Shown: positions 1-64,000 of the stretch, piece after piece | How the letters are laid out: every line of letters begins with the position of its first letter | Position numbering within the stretch: position 1 is the stretch's first letter | DNA from: Euglena gracilis | Lineage: Eukaryota > Euglenida > Euglenophyceae > Euglenales | NCBI GenBank assembly: GCA_039621445.1 | Contig: CP154957.1 | Coordinates: 44,884,309-44,948,308, forward strand | Length of the DNA: 64,000 nt | Direction of reading: 5' to 3' | Position numbers and translations under genes: made by a program | Notes under the pieces: model-generated | Database searches by the model: none | Seen by the model: the letters and a program-made list of their open reading frames with translations, nothing else | Told to the model about the DNA's origin: nothing

Positions 1-20810
<20,810 letters not shown>

Positions 20811-21519
20811 CGTGGCCCGCCAAGCCTGCCCCCCCTCCAAGCATGTCTCTCTTTGTCTGCCTTCCCTCTCCCCCATCCCCTGCGTATCTCGTTGGTCCGC
20901 CCATGTCTGCCCCCCCCCCCTGGTGTAGTGCCAGGGATCCGCTCAGCAGAGCCAGGCCAGCGGCTCTCACCACAGGGTGGCCCCCCCCCTTTGCCCCCAA
21001 GCCCCCAACCCATTGCCTGGGGCGACGGCCTGCTCGGGTTCATTTCTCCATATTTCCGTGTTGTGCTGTTCGCCCGCTCCTTTTGTCTCTCCCTCCGATG
21101 TAGTTCTGGCCCGAGCTGGCTGTGCCAATTAATCTGGTGTGAGGAAACCAGGGGGGATCAGTGCATCGACCTACAATGCCCAAAGCGGGCATCAACGTTT
21201 TTTTTTTCAGGTGCATCAATGAGGATTTTAGAGAATGCATTCACAACGTATATTTATCTTTATTTTTACATCTCATATGTGCATATACATGCATTTTACC
21301 ATATATGCACACATATGGCAGGGAGCACCCTAATGGCCCCCCCAGGAGGGGCATTTGGGAACTCCAGGGGGGGGGGTCGGCGAAAAATTTTGTGTTATTG
21401 ATCGAATAGGGTTAGCATAGGAATGGGATTGGGGTTAGGAGTTACTCCCCCCTAACTCTAATCCCACACCATCAAAATTGACCCCCTTTGGAGTCCCCCC
21501 CGGGGATTAGGGTGTTCAT

Positions 21520-21623
21520 ATATACACATATAGATAGACAGACAGATAGATTGATAGATAGATGGATGGATGGATGGATGGATAGATAGATAGATAGATA
21601 GATAGATAGACAGATAGATAGAC

Positions 21624-21719
<96 letters not shown>

Positions 21720-21720
21720 T
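21520..21720 (+). repeat. (GATA)n microsatellite with GGAT variants
   Basis: About 200 bp of TAGA/GATA tetranucleotides with GGAT and GACA variants at the left end. Confidence 0.95.
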
Positions 21721-23445
21721 ATAGTAGTCCATATGGGTGGGTACCGTTTGATTACTCTTTTGGGCAGCACACAATGGGAACCCCTGTCAGCGCAGGTTGA
21801 GGGAGCAAGCATTCGACTGAGGTATTTTTTTGGTAATCCCCCCAAGAACAGTTTGTTTCCAACAAGCTTCTTGTGCTTTCAACAGTCAGCCCTGGCATCG
21901 ACCCGCGTCGCGTCCATGTTCCTCCCATCATATAATGTTTTGCCCAACGCATTCTTAACCCAGTGGTCTTTCGCACCCACTTTGGCATCCACTGCATCAG
22001 TACTTTCAAGGTTTCAGTGTGCCTCCGTCGTTCCTATTGTCTCCCGGCTGACGTAATTTTAACAGGAGCACACATCTGTGCAGCTGGTTTTTTTATGGGC
22101 TGTGCCCGCAACTTTGTTGTTGTTTTGTCGTTGTTAAAGAAATATAGATGATGAATTTCAAATTTTCAAAATGTCCAGCTGAGTGATGAGAAACACGCAA
22201 ACCTAGTTTGAAAAACACCCCAAATTTTTCAGAAAATGAGAGTTTCAAAAGTTTTGTCTCCAAAGCTTTTGAAGCTCTCTGATGTCACACTCACTCAAAT
22301 ACTCTTTGATGTGTTGATAATTAATGGTCCAAATTTTGCGAAAGAATTTGTGTGATGAAGGAAATGATTTTGATTTTATTTTGATTTTTCCAAAAAAAAT
22401 TCCAACAGAAAAAATGTCAGTATAATTTGATTGTACCAAAATTTGGTCCACTTTTTTGACCTGCATTTTTTTTTCACCCCCCCCCCTGAAAACTACCCTT
22501 TTTAAACCAGAAATTTTTTTTGTGACAGAAATGTGGTTTTCCGTCAAAAAAATCATGTATTTTGGGTTTATTTTTCAAAAAAAATTCAAGAAATTTCCCC
22601 GGCCAATATCCCTGTTTTCCCAAAATTGGTGAAAATGCTGTGGTGGGTGGGGGAGGTCGACCCACCTCCCCACCTCCCGGGTGGGGGGAGGTCGACCCCC
22701 CCACCATGCCTTCCCGTTCTGCCCTTGGGTTCACCAAAATGAAAATTCGGGCCACCCGGCAAACCCGGGAGGATCGAGAAAATTTTCGGCACAAAGTGTC
22801 GAATTTTTGGGAAAAGGGGGGGTTAAAGATGACCAAAAACGGCTTTTTTGGGTTTTGGGTCTTCACCACCAAATTTTTGCTGTAAAATGTCAACCCAGCT
22901 GGATTTGGGCTTTTTGCCTGTTTTGGGGGGAACCGTCGGGGCCAGCTGCCAGTCGGCCGGACCTCCCCCCCCCCTGGACCCCCACCCCCTTGCGGGACCC
23001 CTTCCTCCCCCACAGCCCCAGGGTCCTTAAGAGGATTAAGAGAAGAGGGCAGGGAAAGATGGAGAGCCCTTCGGTTTTGAGGTAGGTGGTAAGGGGTTCT
23101 GGCAACCCCCCTGCTGGGGTGGGTAAGGTGGTTGGGGGGGGGGGTCGCTGAACTCTTATCGCTTTAGAGTCAGAGCAAAGCTTACCACTGGGAAAACGGG
23201 GGTAGAATCCCCCTCCCGCCCTGGTTAGGTGGGAGAACTGGTGGATTATCACCATGACCCCAGTCCCGTTTCCCGGAATTTTTTTTTCAATTGCGAGCGA
23301 CCGGATCCCTTATTTCCGAATCACGTCCTCAGCCCCCAACTCCCCACCCGGCTTGAGTTGTTCAGCCGACAAGGGGTCCAAACTGAGCAGAATTTGGACA
23401 CCCCCCCAGTTTCGAAAAATATCCTATTTGCTTTCTTCAAAAAAT

Positions 23446-23723
23446 GGCAGCCCGAAACTACTGGGCCCCCCCTCGGCCCAGTAGTTAACCCGGGGGGTCA
23501 AGGTAATTTTTTTGCGTTAATGATGGAATAGGGTTAGGTGCGCGACTTAGGCTTAGGGTTAGGCCTAAATTGTACACCGAACACCCGTCTATAAGTTAGG
23601 CCTAACCCTAACCCTAAGTCGCGCACCTAACCCTATTCCATCATTAACACGAAAAAACTATTTTGACCCCCCGGATTAATTACTGGGCCCCCCCCGGGGG
23701 GGGCCCAGTAGTTTCGGGCTGCC
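23446..23723. mobile_element. Foldback MITE, 8-bp TSD CAAAAAAT, with telomere-like CCCTAA core
   Basis: The arms start GGCAGCCCGAAACTACTGGG and end CCCAGTAGTTTCGGGCTGCC. They pair over about 130 bp, including GGAATAGGGTTAGGTGCGCG against its complement. CAAAAAAT occurs exactly on both sides (23,438-23,445 and 23,724-23,731). The inner arm carries (CCCTAA)2-3. No ORF. An 8-bp TSD is typical of hAT-type transposition. Confidence 0.85.
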
Positions 23724-23879
23724 CAAAAAATGTCTCGAGAAATGTATATGTTTTCCAGAAGTGTCTGCCAGAAAAAATGTACCCCTCGAGACCCTTTGTC
23801 GCCCCCCATGCACCTGCCCATGTTCCGGCTCGGACCCAAAACGGAATTTAAAAAAAAATGAAACGATTTTTTAATATTT

Positions 23880-24450
23880 CTCCACAATGAGGCAAAATCA
23901 AGGGAAATGACCAACCAAAAAATGAAGCCCCTGGAATGTCTTATCCAAACATGGTTGACTTTTCCCCAAATCTTCGTGTTGCCCATTTTTCGGCCAATTT
24001 TGTCCCTGTTTCTGGGGCCATTTTTTGCTGGTTTCGGGGTCAAAAAATCGATGTTTCCAAAATATCTCGGAAATGAAGCAAAATCAAAGGAAATGTCCGG
24101 CGACCTAAACCTTGCAACGCCCTATCTATGTTATTTTGATTTCTTGTGACTCCACGGTTAGCCGAGTTATGGCCACTTTAATGGCGTTTCATTCTCAATG
24201 CTGTACTGTGGCCTGTTTCGACTTCAAAATATCTCCAAAATCATGGCGAATCAAAGTCAAATCACCGGGGACCTAAAATAAGCCCCAGGGACCCCGTATG
24301 GGCAGCCAGGGTCATCTGCTCGGCTGGTCCCAAATTCAGTCTGTTTTGGCTGTTTTTGGGCCATTTTGGGGTCAAAAATATTGAGAATTTCAGATCTCTC
24401 GAGAATGGTGTGAATGAAAGGAAATAATTGGGGACCTGAAATAAAGCCCT
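23880..24450 (+). repeat. Diverged tandem repeat, ~170-bp unit
   Basis: Four degenerate units, each with ATCTC..AAATGA(A/G)GCAAAATCAA(A)GGAAATG and ...GACCTAAA.(T/A)AAGCCC, near 23,880, 24,057, 24,240 and 24,395. The same unit recurs at 57,000-57,720. Confidence 0.65.
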
Positions 24451-24534
24451 CCGTGGGGGATCTAGGGGTGGGGGGAGGTGCGGACGTAGGTTTGTGTAGC
24501 GCTGAGCATTTTCCTGCTTGATGGTGCCAGGCAA

Positions 24535-24670
24535 CCCGGCCCGGCCCGGCCTGGCAGAACGGCGGCCCGGCCCAACGTAGCCAGTGGCCCGGCAGCGCAG
24601 CCCAGCCTGGGTGGCGGCCCAGCGGTCCGGCCTGGCCCGGCACGAGCGCGCAGCTGGCCCTGCGGGCCTA
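24535..24670. repeat. GGCCC-rich minisatellite
   Basis: Irregular GGCCCGGCC/CAGC repeats. A similar, oppositely oriented block lies at about 52,250-52,405 within an ATG2 intron. Confidence 0.7.
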
Positions 24671-25374
24671 CACACGCCCCCAAGCTGGGGTCTCCTCCTT
24701 GACAGGTTCCAAAACAGTGAAAAAAAATTTTCTTCCTGCTCTGCGCACCAGAAAACGAGCAGCGCATTTCCCTCACGTTTGAGCATATTGCACATTTTTT
24801 GATGTTTTGGTGATTTCCACAGAAAATTTTTTCAAAAATTTTCAAAACATGATCATTTTTGGACTTATTTTTAACGAAAATCAGGGGGGTTTTTTTGACA
24901 GTTTTCTCCTGGTATCCGGGTTCAGTTTCGAGGTAAGAGGACGACCCCCCCCCCTCTGTGTTGGGAGGGGGGTCTGGACCCACCCCACTCCGGGGGGGGG
25001 GGGGGGGTCCGGACCACCTCCCAGGTCCGGGAGGGTCCGGGGGTCCGGACCTCCTCAGTCTGGGGTCAGTCTGGGAACCAAATTTTTTGCTTGTCGCCTT
25101 CCACCTGAATATTTATGTTTCTATCACATCTTTTTTGTCAATTTGTTGGAAAAAAAGTCACCAAAAACTTGGCTTTTGGGTATTTTTGACCCTCAGAAAA
25201 TTCTCAGGTTTGCCCTTTGCACCAGGTTTTCCCCCAGGAGGAGGGCCCAGAGAGGATGGGAGTCCAGGACGGCCCCCTGCCCCTCTCCCCCACCCTCAGG
25301 ACACACCCTGGCTGTCTCCGCCGTGTGCCCCGCAGTGTGTTGCCCGGCGCTGTCCCCGCTGCCCCGCGGCCCCG

Positions 25375-63615
<38,241 letters not shown>

Positions 63616-63991
63616 GTGCATGGATGCCGTACCGTTTGGGGGTGGGGGGAATTGGCTCGGCCGGACCGGATCAATGGCGGAGGGTGTGTCCGGGGGGGGG
63701 GGTCACTGACTGGTTTTTTTCGGAGTGACTGACTAGTTTTTTGTTCCGGACGCCCCCCCCCCCCGGGGGGATTGACACTACCCACCCGCCACCCGCCCTA
63801 AGGCCGAGATTTGGTAACCCGGGTTTACCGAAGCCGCGGGACCGTGAGGCCACACTGGAATTTTTCAAGTCATGGTGTTGTGCCCGCACCATGCATCCCC
63901 CACACAGAAAAGTGGGAAGAGGGTAGGAGGCAAGAGCAGCACTGGGGCGCAAGGGTGTAGACCCACCCACGGGAACCACACACCACACAAG

Positions 63992-64000
63992 GTGAGTGTA
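63992..64000 (+). promoter_or_regulatory. Possible 5' splice site at window end
   Basis: The window ends CACAAG|GTGAGTGTA, a strong donor consensus. An upstream CCCCCACACAG| would give a short exon, but only its phase-0 frame is open whereas phase 1 is needed, so it may be chance. Confidence 0.25.

Larger units (their letters stand above)
20811..25374. other. Intergenic region between gene A and ATG2
   Basis: It holds a (GATA)n array, a foldback element (23,446-23,723), a diverged tandem repeat of about 170 bp (23,880-24,450) and a GGCCC-rich minisatellite (24,535-24,670). It must contain gene A's 3' UTR and the ATG2 promoter, but I see no clear TATA or polyadenylation signal. Confidence 0.6.

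Noticed and set aside
21420-23640. Telomere or chromosome end, from CCCTAACCC motifs
   Set aside because: Only a few units, embedded in the arms of a foldback element and in scattered GGGTTAG sites; flanked by genes.

Overview
This is a eukaryotic nuclear window, probably from a GC3-rich unicellular eukaryote; I cannot name the lineage. Short exons of 25-300 bp, with codons ending almost always in G or C, sit in long introns full of C/G homopolymers, microsatellites and inverted-repeat elements. They are bounded by GT-AG sites (one GC-AG), and most adjacent exons join in phase. No bacterial-style operon, rRNA, tRNA or CRISPR array is visible. Homopolymer runs are very long, so base counts inside them, and some apparent frameshifts, may be sequence errors.

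Two genes lie on the + strand. Gene A (about 1-20,810, 5' end outside the window) encodes a protein with coiled-coil segments, then four IQ (calmodulin-binding type) motifs on separate exons, then C-terminal leucine-rich repeats ending at a TGA at 20,808-20,810. It contains a tandemly duplicated three-exon cassette (8,172-10,379); one duplicated exon has an in-frame stop.

The intergenic space is 20,811-25,374. Gene B (25,375 to at least 63,615, 3' end outside the window) is ATG2, the autophagy bridge-like lipid-transfer protein. It is recognised from its start-proximal region, the Cys-Ala-Asp (CAD) triad, and the GPIRLIEDY, GGRDF and RVSLLPL...NVEQD segments, all in the expected order. I place 33 exon segments well or moderately and a few tentatively. 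One exon pair looks like a single exon split by a 242-bp inverted-repeat element flanked by the direct repeat CCTCCAGC.

Mobile DNA dominates the non-coding sequence. At least seven foldback elements have exact 8-bp target-site duplications, as hAT-type transposition would leave. There is also a Tc1/mariner/IS630-like DDE transposase fragment inside the intron that splits the CAD codons, an antisense RNase H-like retroelement fragment, mirrored copies of larger repeats, a CATGATGGCC-type satellite, and many (GT)n, (CA)n, (ACTC)n, (CATA)n and (GATA)n arrays. The most interesting points are the 8-bp-TSD element in an ATG2 exon, whose TSD supplies the 3' splice AG (introner-like), and the GC-AG intron that splits the CAD triad and carries a transposase.
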